Positions 8,188 through 16,101 of a stretch of 64,000 bases of DNA are shown in pieces (positions within the stretch are counted from its first letter, which is position 1; each line of letters begins with the position of its first letter). The notes under the pieces are model-generated. The model saw only the letters and a program-made list of their open reading frames with translations. It did not search any database and was not told where the DNA came from. Source of the stretch: Muricomes sp049840515. GTDB taxonomy: Bacteria > Bacillota > Clostridia > Lachnospirales > Lachnospiraceae. The stretch is taken from positions 558,001 through 622,000 of the forward strand of contig JASGKW010000009.1 in the NCBI GenBank assembly GCA_049840515.1, read 5' to 3'. The translations under genes and the position numbers were made by a program.

Positions 8188-10536
8188 ATGACATTAGATA
8201 AGTTAGAAATCGGGAAATCTGCATCTATTTTATCCGTTGGCGGGGAGGGTGCATTGAGGCAGCATTTTCTTGATATGGGGCTGATTCCGGGAGCTGTTGT
8301 CACTATGGTAAAACTGGCGCCTATGGGTGACCCGATGGAGTTGAGGATACATGGGTATGAGCTGACTATCAGAATAGCTGATGCCAGAAAGATAGACGTA
8401 GAACAAATAGAAGTTTCTGTTGAAGAAAAGGCGGGCAGCCGAAGCAAAAAGTCCATCCCCCATCCGGGCCTTGGCGAGGGCGGGAAATATCATGTAAAAG
8501 CAGATGAGCACCCATTAAAGAGCGGGGAGACACTGACCTTTGCACTTGCGGGAAATCAGAATTCAGGAAAAACTACTTTTTTCAACCGTCTGACAGGGTC
8601 AAACCAGCATGTGGGAAACTTTCCGGGGGTTACAGTGGACCGGAAAGACGGTGTAATCAAAGGTCATGCAAATACCCTTGTGACGGATTTGCCGGGAATC
8701 TACTCCATGTCTCCTTACAGCAGCGAGGAGATTGTGACCAGGGAATTTATATTACAGGAAAAGCCCAAGGGCATTATCAATATAGTAGATGCATCAAATA
8801 TCGAGAGAAACCTGTATCTGACACTGCAGTTGATGGAGCTGGATGTCCCCATGGTTATAGCCCTCAATATGATGGATGAGGTGCGGGAAAACGGCGGTTC
8901 TATATTAATCAATGAAATGGAAGAAATGCTGGGTGTACCGGTTGTTCCCATCTCAGCGGCAAAAAATGAGGGAATCGGTGAGATAATAGAGCACGCGATT
9001 CATGTGGCAAAATATCAGGAAAGGCCGGGGCGGGTGGACTTCTGCATTTCTGATGGAAAAGGAAGTCCTGTACATAGATGTATCCACAGTATTATGCACC
9101 TTGTTGAGGATCATGCGGAGCGGGCGGGGATTCCGATTCGTTTTGCCGCAACAAAACTGGCGGAGAGAGACAGTCTTGTTCTGGAGAAATTAAATCTCGA
9201 CTCCAATGAAAAGAATATATTGGAGCATATTATTCTACAGATGGAGAAAGAGCGCGGTCTGGATTCCTCGGCGGCAATTGCGGATATGAGATTTGATTTT
9301 ATTCAAAAACTGTGTGCCGCAACGGTAATAAAACCCAAAGAGAGCAGAGAACATGTGAGAAGCAGGAAGATAGACAGGATTCTCACCGGAAAATACACGG
9401 CAATTCCATCCTTCATCGCTATTATGGGCGTGGTATTCTGGCTGACTTTTAATGTCATAGGTACATTTCTGGCGGACTTGCTTGACAAGGGGATTACTGG
9501 GCTGACAAATATCGTTGATGCAGGGCTGAGTGCGCTGGATGTCAATACGGCTCTTCATTCATTGATAATTGACGGTATTTTTAACGGTGTGGGAAGTGTG
9601 CTGAGCTTTCTCCCTATTATCGTGACTCTGTTCTTCTTTCTGTCAATGCTTGAGGACAGTGGATACATGGCGCGCGTTGCCTTTGTTATGGATAAATTAT
9701 TAAGGAAGATAGGGCTTTCAGGGAGAAGTATTGTGCCTATGCTGATTGGATTCGGATGTACTGTGCCCGGAGTCATGGCGAGCCGGACGCTTTCCTCAGA
9801 CCGGGACAGAAAGATGACAATATTATTGACTCCCTTTATGAGCTGTTCGGCGAAGCTCCCTATTTATGCATTCTTTACCGCAGCATTTTTCCCGAAGTAT
9901 GGTGCCCTTGTCATGGTTGCCTTGTATTTTACAGGAATCGCTGTGGGCATTCTTGTGGCGTTTTTGATGAAAGGCAGTATATTTAAAGGAGAGCCGGTCC
10001 CATTTGTAATGGAGCTGCCTAATTACCGCATGCCGGGGGCCAAAAACGTAATACAATTATTGTGGGACAAAGCCAGAGATTTTCTTCAGAGAGCATTTAC
10101 AATCATTTTTATAGCTACAATTGTTATCTGGGTTTTACAGACTTTCGATATGCACTTTAAGATTGTAGCGGATTCACAGAATAGTATTTTGGCTTCAGTT
10201 GCGGGGGTCGTTGCTCCTATTTTTAAACCACTTGGTTTTGGCGACTGGAGAATTTCCACCGCACTAATCACAGGCTTTATGGCCAAGGAAAGCGTAGTGT
10301 CGACACTGTCTGTACTTATACCGTCAAAAGCAATGCTGTTTAGCCTGCTGACCCCTCTGACAGCTATTTCTCTATTAGTATTTTGCCTTTTGTACACTCC
10401 CTGTGTCGCAGCGGTTGCTTCCATCAATCGTGAGCTGGGAGGAAAATGGACAGCGTTCGTTGTTGTGGGCCAGTGTGTCATCGCGTGGGTGGCAGCATTC
10501 ATCGTACATAGCGTTGGACTCTTAATTGGATTATAA
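8188..10536 (+). CDS. feoB: Ferrous iron transporter, FeoA-FeoB fusion
   Basis: About 782 residues from ATG 8188, which follows GGGAG; a TTG at 8152 is the in-frame alternative. Residues about 1-75 are a FeoA SH3-like domain (DMGLIPGAVVTMVK). The G-protein domain follows, with GNQNSGKTTFFN, VGNFPGVTVD, DLPGIYSM, NMMD (G4) and an ISAAKNEG-type G5. The membrane domain contains the gate motifs IGFGCTVPGVMASRT and FMSCSAKLPIY, then FMAKESVVSTL. The protein imports Fe(II) across the cytoplasmic membrane. FeoA and FeoB are usually separate genes, so the fusion is notable though known in some anaerobes. A strong terminator follows. Confidence 0.93.
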   Translation: MTLDKLEIGKSASILSVGGEGALRQHFLDMGLIPGAVVTMVKLAPMGDPMELRIHGYELTIRIADARKIDVEQIEVSVEEKAGSRSKKSIPHPGLGEGGKYHVKADEHPLKSGETLTFALAGNQNSGKTTFFNRLTGSNQHVGNFPGVTVDRKDGVIKGHANTLVTDLPGIYSMSPYSSEEIVTREFILQEKPKGIINIVDASNIERNLYLTLQLMELDVPMVIALNMMDEVRENGGSILINEMEEMLGVPVVPISAAKNEGIGEIIEHAIHVAKYQERPGRVDFCISDGKGSPVHRCIHSIMHLVEDHAERAGIPIRFAATKLAERDSLVLEKLNLDSNEKNILEHIILQMEKERGLDSSAAIADMRFDFIQKLCAATVIKPKESREHVRSRKIDRILTGKYTAIPSFIAIMGVVFWLTFNVIGTFLADLLDKGITGLTNIVDAGLSALDVNTALHSLIIDGIFNGVGSVLSFLPIIVTLFFFLSMLEDSGYMARVAFVMDKLLRKIGLSGRSIVPMLIGFGCTVPGVMASRTLSSDRDRKMTILLTPFMSCSAKLPIYAFFTAAFFPKYGALVMVALYFTGIAVGILVAFLMKGSIFKGEPVPFVMELPNYRMPGAKNVIQLLWDKARDFLQRAFTIIFIATIVIWVLQTFDMHFKIVADSQNSILASVAGVVAPIFKPLGFGDWRISTALITGFMAKESVVSTLSVLIPSKAMLFSLLTPLTAISLLVFCLLYTPCVAAVASINRELGGKWTAFVVVGQCVIAWVAAFIVHSVGLLIGL

Positions 10537-10544
10537 AAAACACA

Positions 10545-10593
10545 GAGCCGATAATTTGAGGTTAATATAATCTCATCTTATCGGCTCTTTCTA
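10545..10593. terminator. Terminator between convergent feoB and DUF2812 genes
   Basis: GAGCCGATAA (10545-10554) pairs perfectly with TTATCGGCTC (10578-10587), with an inner TGAG/CTCA stem and TTTCT after it. It lies between two converging units and may serve both. Confidence 0.8.
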
Positions 10594-10643
10594 TTGGGTA
10601 AATTTATTTAATATTTTAAAAATCTTTGTTTGTCTTAATGCTG

Positions 10644-11198
10644 CTATTCTCTGAGTATTTGTTCTTTCTTTAATTCTCTAATCTTTTTTCGGTAAGGTCT
10701 GCCGAGCAAGGTAATCAGTAAAATACCGGAAAGGCAGAGTAAGGCGGAAAAAGCTAAAGTAATATAGAATACGGCACTCGCCCGGCGTGCATATTCAATC
10801 GTATAAAACAGCAGATAGGCGCTTGATGCAAATTGGGAGCTGGATATGGATACCCATATCGCATGGCCTTTCTGGTATTGTTTTATTCTTGCATCAATAT
10901 CACTGTATACGGCGAAATCAGTGCCGTCATTCTTTTTGCGAAGATATGCGCGGCCGGCGTATGTGGAAATTATGTCAATTCCCATCTCCTCCAAAAAGGA
11001 TAGATACTGCTCTTTTTCCGCTTTATTTTTTGTATTCAGCAGCTCTATTGCATATTGATAATAATGAGGCTGGATGTTCTCAAAAACATAACGTCCACCT
11101 ATATAATTTGTGAGCGCATGGCCCTCTGCACTCATTTGATTGAGCCATTGTTCCTCTTTGGCAAAATCAGCAAAAGTCTTTTTGATTGTCTTAGTCAT
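10644..11198 (-). CDS. DUF2812 membrane protein, PadR partner
   Basis: The protein has 184 residues. The N-terminal soluble part (KEEQWLNQMSAEGHALTNY, then YQYAIELLN) matches the DUF2812 domain. Two hydrophobic segments fill about residues 118-165 and a basic tail ends the protein. It overlaps the upstream PadR gene by 8 bases. DUF2812 proteins are commonly encoded next to PadR repressors and are thought to act in membrane-stress or drug responses, but no activity is established. Confidence 0.82.
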   Translation of the reverse strand: MTKTIKKTFADFAKEEQWLNQMSAEGHALTNYIGGRYVFENIQPHYYQYAIELLNTKNKAEKEQYLSFLEEMGIDIISTYAGRAYLRKKNDGTDFAVYSDIDARIKQYQKGHAIWVSISSSQFASSAYLLFYTIEYARRASAVFYITLAFSALLCLSGILLITLLGRPYRKKIRELKKEQILRE

Positions 11199-11523
11199 AG
11201 TTTATTTCCTCCAAAACTTTCTTTGCGTTATCCAATAACTCATTTAATCGCTCCAGCTCGGCTGTAAAAACATTTTTTCCAAGCTCTGTAATCACATATT
11301 CTTTTTTACGTCCGCTATTGCATTCACCGTGTATTGCAATCCACTTCTTATCTGATAAAGTGTTCAGCGCACCGTACAGAGTGCCTGCCCCCAAGTTTAC
11401 CCGGCTGTTTGTCAAATCATTGATGCTCTGCATAATAGCATAGCCGTGCATGGGAGTGTGTACTGAAAGAAGAATGTAAAAAACTGCTTCGGTCAAAGCT
11501 CCTCGTTCAAAACTTTCCGGCAT
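11191..11523 (-). CDS. PadR-family transcriptional repressor
   Basis: The protein has 110 residues. The winged-helix domain shows GALTEAVFYILLSV, MHGYAIMQSI and the recognition part GAGTLYGALNTL, then the wing SGRKKEYVITELG. It starts with ATG after GGAGGT. It probably represses its own operon with the DUF2812 gene through the ATATCGG elements upstream. Confidence 0.9.
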   Translation of the reverse strand: MPESFERGALTEAVFYILLSVHTPMHGYAIMQSINDLTNSRVNLGAGTLYGALNTLSDKKWIAIHGECNSGRKKEYVITELGKNVFTAELERLNELLDNAKKVLEEINYD

Positions 11524-11553
11524 TTATTGCACCTCCTATAATTACTGTTGCCG

Positions 11554-11604
11554 TTATATCGGCTAACGTAATATTATTATATCGGAAGCCGTAGTAAATA
11601 GCAA
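11554..11604 (-). promoter_or_regulatory. padR promoter with two TTATATCGG boxes
   Basis: On the minus strand, TTGCTA (11599-11604), 17 bp and TATAAT (11576-11581) form a good promoter. The + strand word TTATATCGG occurs at 11554-11562 and 11577-11585, 23 bp apart. The second copy covers the -10 box; the first lies in the imperfect palindrome GCCGTTATATCGGC. These are likely PadR operators. Confidence 0.6.
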
Positions 11605-11676
11605 GAGTTTTTTCAAAATAAATATTATAGGATTGGATTTTGGGGAGTTCTTTGCATCTTTCTGTTCTTTATTAAG

Positions 11677-11696
11677 AAAAATTAAGAGAAAGTTAA
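11677..11696. repeat. 20-bp element, left copy
   Basis: AAAAATTAAGAGAAAGTTAA is identical to 50405-50424. Neighbouring bases extend a roughly 10-bp periodic pattern (ATTAAGA, ATTAAGA, AGTTAAA), as in tandem half-sites of OmpR-family response regulators. It lies on the host side of attL. Confidence 0.6.
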
Positions 11697-11807
11697 AAAG
11701 CACTCTATTTCTTACAATTGCTGTTTTTACAATGCAAACAACCGAATATGCCTAAGAAGCCTGTAAAATGGGGTGTTTTAGGTGTTTTAAAAAGAAGGGA
11801 ATTGAGG

Positions 11808-12995
11808 TTAATCGAATTTACTTGAAACAATTATTGGGGGTTCGTTTACAACACGTTTACAACAAATTATCTTTTCCATTTCTTTTCTCAGGTCTTCTAA
11901 ATTCCGGTGTCCATAAATTGCATTGGTGATGTCCTTCCCAAAACTGTGTCCAAGCATCCGCTTTCTGTCGTTCTCAGATACTTTGTATTTCTCACACAGC
12001 ATTGAGAATGTGTGTCGGCAATCATGAGGAGTATGCCTGTCTATGCCCAGCAGGGCAAGGACCTCATACATCCTGATGCGAAACTCATTCGGAGATATAC
12101 TCAATATGCGACCATCTCTTTTTACTCGTTTCTTTACAAGTGGGAGTATGAGAGAGTGTATAGGAACAGTCCTGTTTTTACCTGCATCAGTCTTCATGCC
12201 CCCCTGAAAGTATCTTTTAGCTGTATCTACCTTTAAATTTATGTACTCTGATATCCGGTATCCAGAATAGCACATGATTAATATGAATTCTACAGTCTCA
12301 TTTTCCTTGTTTTTCCACAGAGTCCTCAATTCCCGCTGCGAAAAGGGTACCCCGGATTCATCATCATCCTCTTTATTTATTTTCACATAAGCCGAATAAT
12401 TCTTATCACATAATTCATATATAGTCGCGTAGTCATACATCTGCTTTAGCAGAGAAACAATAAGCTCCAAAGAAGAATATTTGAGTGGGCAGTCGTCTAC
12501 AACACTTTGCAGGTCATCAAGTTTTAGTGAGCGGAATTCGCGGTCATGTAGGGGTTTGCAATTGTTATAGGCAGCACGCGTTGAACGTCTGGCAGAGATT
12601 GATAATTTTTTCCCCTTCCCAGTCTCAAATTTATAATCCCAAAATTTTGTGTACACCTCAGAAAAGGTAAGCCCGTCATCTTCCTCATCTATCCCTTTGG
12701 TTTTGTTGTAGTCGGCTAACAATTTCTGGACAAAAGCATTTTCCTCAGTCGTATTATCAATTTTTAAGTCACACTCATCACCAGGATTATAGGTGCCGGC
12801 TTTATAAGACGTTAAGACAGTGAAGCCTTTAAGCCATGTATCCACGTAACAGACAGCTTTCTGGGGAACAGCTTTTCCGTCTTCATCATATATTGCTGGA
12901 GGGTATACACCGTAGGGATTGCGCCTGTTCTTCCCGAGGAATCTAATCTGGCCATATCCGTTGGGGAGTTTTGGATGCTTCTTTCTTTTTGCCAT
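11808..12995 (-). CDS. int: Tyrosine-recombinase integrase
   Basis: The protein has 395 residues from the ATG at 12995, which follows AGGAG at a 9-base gap; an upstream in-frame ATG at 13100 lacks a ribosome site. It has an N-terminal arm-binding region, a SAM-like core-binding domain, and a catalytic domain with Arg in GYRISEYI, the HDCRHTF motif (H-x-x-R), LGHS, and the nucleophile Tyr in NAIYGH. The last codons run through attL, so the final 11-12 residues (EPPIIVSSKFD) come from host DNA. In the excised circle the frame would end VVNR then stop. It catalyses integration and excision. Confidence 0.93.
   Translation of the reverse strand: MAKRKKHPKLPNGYGQIRFLGKNRRNPYGVYPPAIYDEDGKAVPQKAVCYVDTWLKGFTVLTSYKAGTYNPGDECDLKIDNTTEENAFVQKLLADYNKTKGIDEEDDGLTFSEVYTKFWDYKFETGKGKKLSISARRSTRAAYNNCKPLHDREFRSLKLDDLQSVVDDCPLKYSSLELIVSLLKQMYDYATIYELCDKNYSAYVKINKEDDDESGVPFSQRELRTLWKNKENETVEFILIMCYSGYRISEYINLKVDTAKRYFQGGMKTDAGKNRTVPIHSLILPLVKKRVKRDGRILSISPNEFRIRMYEVLALLGIDRHTPHDCRHTFSMLCEKYKVSENDRKRMLGHSFGKDITNAIYGHRNLEDLRKEMEKIICCKRVVNEPPIIVSSKFD
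11844..11866. repeat. attL: Attachment site attL (23-bp core)
   Basis: This 23-bp sequence recurs exactly at 50352-50374. It is itself a tandem pair of GTTTACAACA. The copy is inside the 3' end of the integrase gene, and flanking bases differ on both sides, which sets the core limits. Confidence 0.88.
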
Positions 12996-13061
12996 GTTAA
13001 TCATCTCCTTTTTTAAAAATAGGTATAAAAATAACACCCAACAGCAAAACGGATGTTTGCG

Positions 13062-13090
13062 TTGACTGGGTGTCCCGAAGATGATACAAT
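13062..13090 (+). promoter_or_regulatory. Strong sigma-A promoter for a short RNA
   Basis: TTGACT (13062-13067), an exact 17-bp spacer and TACAAT (13085-13090), pointing away from the integrase. The only thing downstream before a terminator is about 64 bases without a convincing ORF. Confidence 0.75.
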
Positions 13091-13096
13091 GATTTT

Positions 13097-13159
13097 GCAA
13101 TAATGTGCATATCTTCGGATATGTAAAGCCGTTCCTGATTGCAGTCAGGGGCGGTTTTT
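13097..13159 (+). ncRNA. Predicted prophage small RNA
   Basis: The predicted transcript starts about 7 bases after the -10 box. It holds a perfect 6-bp hairpin closed by a UUCG tetraloop (13108-13123), then a 10-bp intrinsic terminator: CCGTTCCTGA (13129-13138) with TCAGGGGCGG (13145-13154) and five T. No reading frame with a ribosome site fits inside. It is antisense to a possible 37-codon ORF on the minus strand (12997-13110) that ends in a hydrophobic segment and KKGDD, so a type I toxin-antitoxin arrangement is possible but unproven. Confidence 0.6.
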
Positions 13160-13162
13160 GTT

Positions 13163-13513
13163 TTAAGCTTTCTTGCCTTTAATAAGTGAAACAACAGCAA
13201 GTATAGCACAAATTAGACTCCAGCCTGCCCATATCTTAAGGTCAGAATAGCTTCCAGCCATAGTGAAACCTGACAAAGCCCCAATTCCAAAAAGAACAAC
13301 GAGGGCAATATTCCCGCCTTTTGACCCATTTCTTGTGGCAATAGAAACGATTCCTCCGACAAGCAGCATTATAGCTACTATTACACCTGCGGAGCCACTA
13401 ACCTCCCCGCTTTCTGCCAGTGCATTTGAAACACCCGCAGCGCAAGACTGGAATGTAACAAACACGAACATAATGATTGATAAGATTCCTGACACAAGTT
13501 TCCAAGTTTTCAT
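13163..13513 (-). CDS. Small prophage membrane protein
   Basis: The protein has 116 residues with four hydrophobic stretches (about residues 5-25, 42-60, 68-85 and 92-110) and a basic end (IKGKKA). A Cys at about residue 24 (FQSCAAG) gives a lipobox-like look. The ATG follows GAGAGGAA. It sits in the leftward lysogeny block, where genes expressed by the prophage alter the host surface. I do not recognise the family. It shares an upstream motif with the SLH-Ltp gene, so the two may be co-regulated. Confidence 0.65.
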   Translation of the reverse strand: MKTWKLVSGILSIIMFVFVTFQSCAAGVSNALAESGEVSGSAGVIVAIMLLVGGIVSIATRNGSKGGNIALVVLFGIGALSGFTMAGSYSDLKIWAGWSLICAILAVVSLIKGKKA

Positions 13514-13549
13514 TTTTAAGTTCCTCTCTTTCCTTTTGTCTTCTGTATA

Positions 13550-13569
13550 TATGTTAAGCCTATTGGCAA
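13550..13569 (-). promoter_or_regulatory. Dyad motif upstream of the small membrane protein
   Basis: TATGTTAAGCCTATTGGCAA on the + strand contains the dyad GCC-TATT-GGC (13558-13567). A 17-of-20 match stands at 14601-14620, ahead of the next leftward gene, so this is a candidate shared operator. Confidence 0.5.
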
Positions 13570-13610
13570 ATCATCATTTTAGGTTGCTGTTGGCGATAAA
13601 AAATTTTGGT

Positions 13611-14558
13611 TTAATACCCCGCGGCAGTAACGCCATATTCCGCTTGTTCCGCTGTAAATCCATCATATAGAAGTTGGTCAATCAATTCTTGTCTGGAAAA
13701 AGACATAATGTCTAAATAAGCTTTTGCTGATAGTGCGGCTTGCTCATTCCAGTTTGCGCCACAATTATCAACAGCATATGTGGCATCTTCAGTAGAATAC
13801 CCGTCATATTTTAATTGTCCAATTAAATCGGAATATGAAAACGGCATGATGTCAAGATATGCTTTGGCAGATGATAAAGCGTTTTTCTGTCCAGTTGTTG
13901 GGGTGCCATTATTTGTCTCCGGTGTTTTCGTATATCCAGTAAAACGAGCAATCATGGTGGCGCACACGGCCCTTGAAACTTTTCCTTGAGGATTAATGTT
14001 TCCATTATCCCCACTTATGATTTCGGCCCCTACTGCCCATCGTACAGCATCACGGGCAAAAACACTGACTTTAGATGCATCTGGAAAATAGCTGTAGTCT
14101 GCACTTGCTGAAACATCTCCACCTGTGTTGGCTGAATACCTGTACAACATAGTAGCCATCTGTTCACGAGTGATGTAATCTGTTGTACCAAAAAGACCGT
14201 TTTCATATCCTGTGACTATTTGCATATTATTTGCCCAAGTAACTGGAAGGGAATAAAAATAACCGTCTGGAACATCCGCAAAACGACGCTCATAGTTGGT
14301 TGCAGGAGACTGATACATTCTGTATAGGACAGTGGCAAACTGACCTCTTTCGAGATTTGCGGTGGGGGTGAATGTGCTCTCGTTTGTTCCAGTCATTAAT
14401 CCTTTTGCTGATACATCTGCAACATATGGATAATACCACGCACCCGAACCAACATCAGTGTAATCGCTGACATTCTTTGCATTCACGGTTAGGCTAGGTA
14501 AAATCATTGTTGCAGAAAAAAGCGCGGCTGTTAAAAGACTTAATAGTTTCTTCTTCAT
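13611..14558 (-). CDS. SLH-anchored Ltp-repeat protein, likely superinfection exclusion
   Basis: The protein has 315 residues from ATG 14558, preceded by AGGAAAAGGAA. A Sec signal peptide (MKKKLLSLL to VNA) comes first. Three SLH domains follow: YTDVGSGAWYYPYVADV, FADVPDGYFYSLPVTWA and FPDASKVSVFARDAVRWA. A Thr/Asn-rich linker leads to two Ltp repeats (ALSSAKAYLDIMPFSYSDL and ALSAKAYLDIMSFSRQEL). Ltp (PF07553) is the superinfection-exclusion lipoprotein of Streptococcus phage TP-J34, which also lies between integrase and repressor. Here SLH domains replace the lipid anchor, tethering the repeats to cell-wall polymer. Function is inferred from domains and position. Confidence 0.82.
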   Translation of the reverse strand: MKKKLLSLLTAALFSATMILPSLTVNAKNVSDYTDVGSGAWYYPYVADVSAKGLMTGTNESTFTPTANLERGQFATVLYRMYQSPATNYERRFADVPDGYFYSLPVTWANNMQIVTGYENGLFGTTDYITREQMATMLYRYSANTGGDVSASADYSYFPDASKVSVFARDAVRWAVGAEIISGDNGNINPQGKVSRAVCATMIARFTGYTKTPETNNGTPTTGQKNALSSAKAYLDIMPFSYSDLIGQLKYDGYSTEDATYAVDNCGANWNEQAALSAKAYLDIMSFSRQELIDQLLYDGFTAEQAEYGVTAAGY

Positions 14559-14600
14559 TTCCTTTTCCTCTTTTCTTCTGTACTGAATAACCCACGTATC

Positions 14601-14620
14601 TATGTAAAGCCAATAGGCAA
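14601..14620 (-). promoter_or_regulatory. Dyad motif upstream of the SLH-Ltp gene
   Basis: TATGTAAAGCCAATAGGCAA contains the dyad GCC-AATA-GGC (14609-14618). It matches the motif ahead of the gene at 13513 in 17 of 20 positions and lies at a similar distance upstream of the coding start. Confidence 0.5.
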
Positions 14621-14637
14621 TACACCAATTTTTTATA

Positions 14638-15278
14638 TTACAATATAATTTTATATGTACCTCCTGATTTTTCACGTTTTATTTTTCCTGATTTGTCCCA
14701 ATTGTAGAGCAAATATTGTATGTCTGACTTCACAGAATCATCAAATTCCTTATAGATGTCTTTTTGAAGTATGCCAATGTTTTGAGTAATCAATGTCCAT
14801 AATTTAGTTTCTAACCCTTTTGAATGTTCTGATTTTCTGATTTCAAAGTCTTTTAAAGAATCGTAATTTTTTAATAGAGTATTTAGTTCATTTTCATATG
14901 GAGTGATATATTCAAAATCCGAATTTCTTGAATTATAGCAATGCTCCCACATATCGCAAAAATATTTCTTATAGCACTCATCTTGGGAATAAAAATACCC
15001 TTTAAATGACTGGTAATAACTTATCATTTCTTTTAGCATTTGAATTCGTTTATCTATTTGGCCATCTCTGTGAGCATTGGCATAAACAGGAAGTTTTTCT
15101 TCCCACTTATCTATTTCTTTTTATGATAAGCAAACCATCCAAAGGGTAGTTCTCCGTCAACTAGTCTATCCAAGGACTCATTTAATAAATTTGTATTGCG
15201 CTTTTTAATAAGGAAATTCTTAGGAGTTTTATAAGGTTCTTTGTTTTTCTTAAACATGTCAAACATTCCCATGTACAT
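14638..15278 (-). pseudogene. Lysogeny-block protein gene interrupted by one frameshift
   Basis: The 5' part starts at 15278 or, with better spacing from GAGGA, at 15272. It runs for about 55 codons to a stop near 15110; the 3' part continues in another frame to 14638. One extra base in the A/T run near 15112-15124 would join them into about 210 residues (ELPFGWFAYHKKK, then KWEEKLPVYANAHRDG). The joined protein is charged, soluble and helical, with no family I recognise. The clean rejoin at a homopolymer argues for a sequencing indel or very recent mutation. Confidence 0.6.
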
Positions 15279-15341
15279 TGTCCTCAATTCTTTTATGTGA
15301 TTCGTTAATATTTCTGCACTAACTCATTTATAGTGACATCA

Positions 15342-15965
15342 TTAAAACTTTGCTCTTAATTCTATTACCTTTCCAATTACTTTTACTGGCATACTTGCTA
15401 TGTCCTCATTGCTAAAAAACATTGGCTCATAACTGGGGTTGGTGGAAATGAGTTCTATCCCATCTCTATACTTCCTCAATCTTTTACAGGTAGCATCTGT
15501 TCCATTAATGGTGACAATTACTGTATCTCCGGATTCAGCATCATCTTGCTGTCGAACAATCACAACATCACCCTTTGACATTTTAGGCTCCATGCTATCT
15601 CCATCTATACGTAGCCCAAAGAATTCACCAGTACGAGCCAGTTCGGCAGTAATTTCTTCTGTATCGATAATGTCTTCAACTGCCTCAATCGGAACGCCTG
15701 CGGCAACCCTGCCGAGGACGTTAATTTTTACACCTTTTTGGTATGGGGGTTCATTCGCTGACTCTTCCCATCCCATGAGATATGATGGTGATACCCTACC
15801 CAGTTTTGAGATGGCCTCTATCTTATCGGACGGGATATTTGTAATGATTCCGTTTTCGTACTTATATAATGTCTGCTTTGAAATATTTACCTTATCTGCA
15901 AAATCAACTTGGCTCATTCCAGTTTTATTTCTTATCAGCTTAATTCTATCGCCTATCGTACCCAT
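15342..15965 (-). CDS. cI: CI/LexA-type phage repressor (Xre HTH + S24 peptidase)
   Basis: The protein has 207 residues. The N-terminal Xre helix-turn-helix reads MSQVDFADKVNISKQTLYKYE. The C-terminal LexA/S24 domain has a cleavage-like Ala-Gly (RVAAGVP), the catalytic Ser in GDSMEP and the Lys in TCKRL. RecA-stimulated self-cleavage would relieve repression under SOS. It is divergent from cro and probably binds the GTAACTT dyads between and beyond them. Confidence 0.93.
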   Translation of the reverse strand: MGTIGDRIKLIRNKTGMSQVDFADKVNISKQTLYKYENGIITNIPSDKIEAISKLGRVSPSYLMGWEESANEPPYQKGVKINVLGRVAAGVPIEAVEDIIDTEEITAELARTGEFFGLRIDGDSMEPKMSKGDVVIVRQQDDAESGDTVIVTINGTDATCKRLRKYRDGIELISTNPSYEPMFFSNEDIASMPVKVIGKVIELRAKF

Positions 15966-15987
15966 CCTGTAAGTCTCCTTTCAATTG

Positions 15988-16085
15988 GTAACTTTATAAT
16001 AGCACAAAAATGTTATGAAATCAATAAAAAATATCTTGACAGGTTACAAAAATGTGTGTATAATCAAGGTAACTTAAAAAGTTAC
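15988..16085. promoter_or_regulatory. Divergent cI/cro switch with operators
   Basis: Rightward promoter: TTGACA (16036-16041), 17 bp, TATAAT (16059-16064). Leftward promoter for cI: TTGATT read from 16024-16019, 17 bp, TATTAT read from 16001-15996. The perfect dyad GTAACTTAAAAAGTTAC is at 16069-16085, just downstream of the rightward -10. A half-site GTAACTT is at 15988-15994 and GGTTAC at 16042-16047 lies in the spacer. Confidence 0.85.
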
Positions 16086-16101
16086 GAAAGGAGTGAGAAA
16101 T

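Larger units (their letters stand above)
11524..11843. other. Intergenic host DNA left of the prophage
   Basis: Apart from the padR control region and the last 36 bases of the integrase gene, I see no gene here. The stretch is AT-rich. It contains a 20-bp element at 11677-11696 that recurs right of the prophage. Before integration this DNA would have been joined to 50375-50498, the leader of the exporter operon. Confidence 0.6.

Noticed and set aside
12997..13209. A 70-residue protein upstream of the integrase
   Set aside because: It has no ribosome site and crosses the sRNA terminator. Only its last 37 codons are kept, as a speculative toxin candidate.
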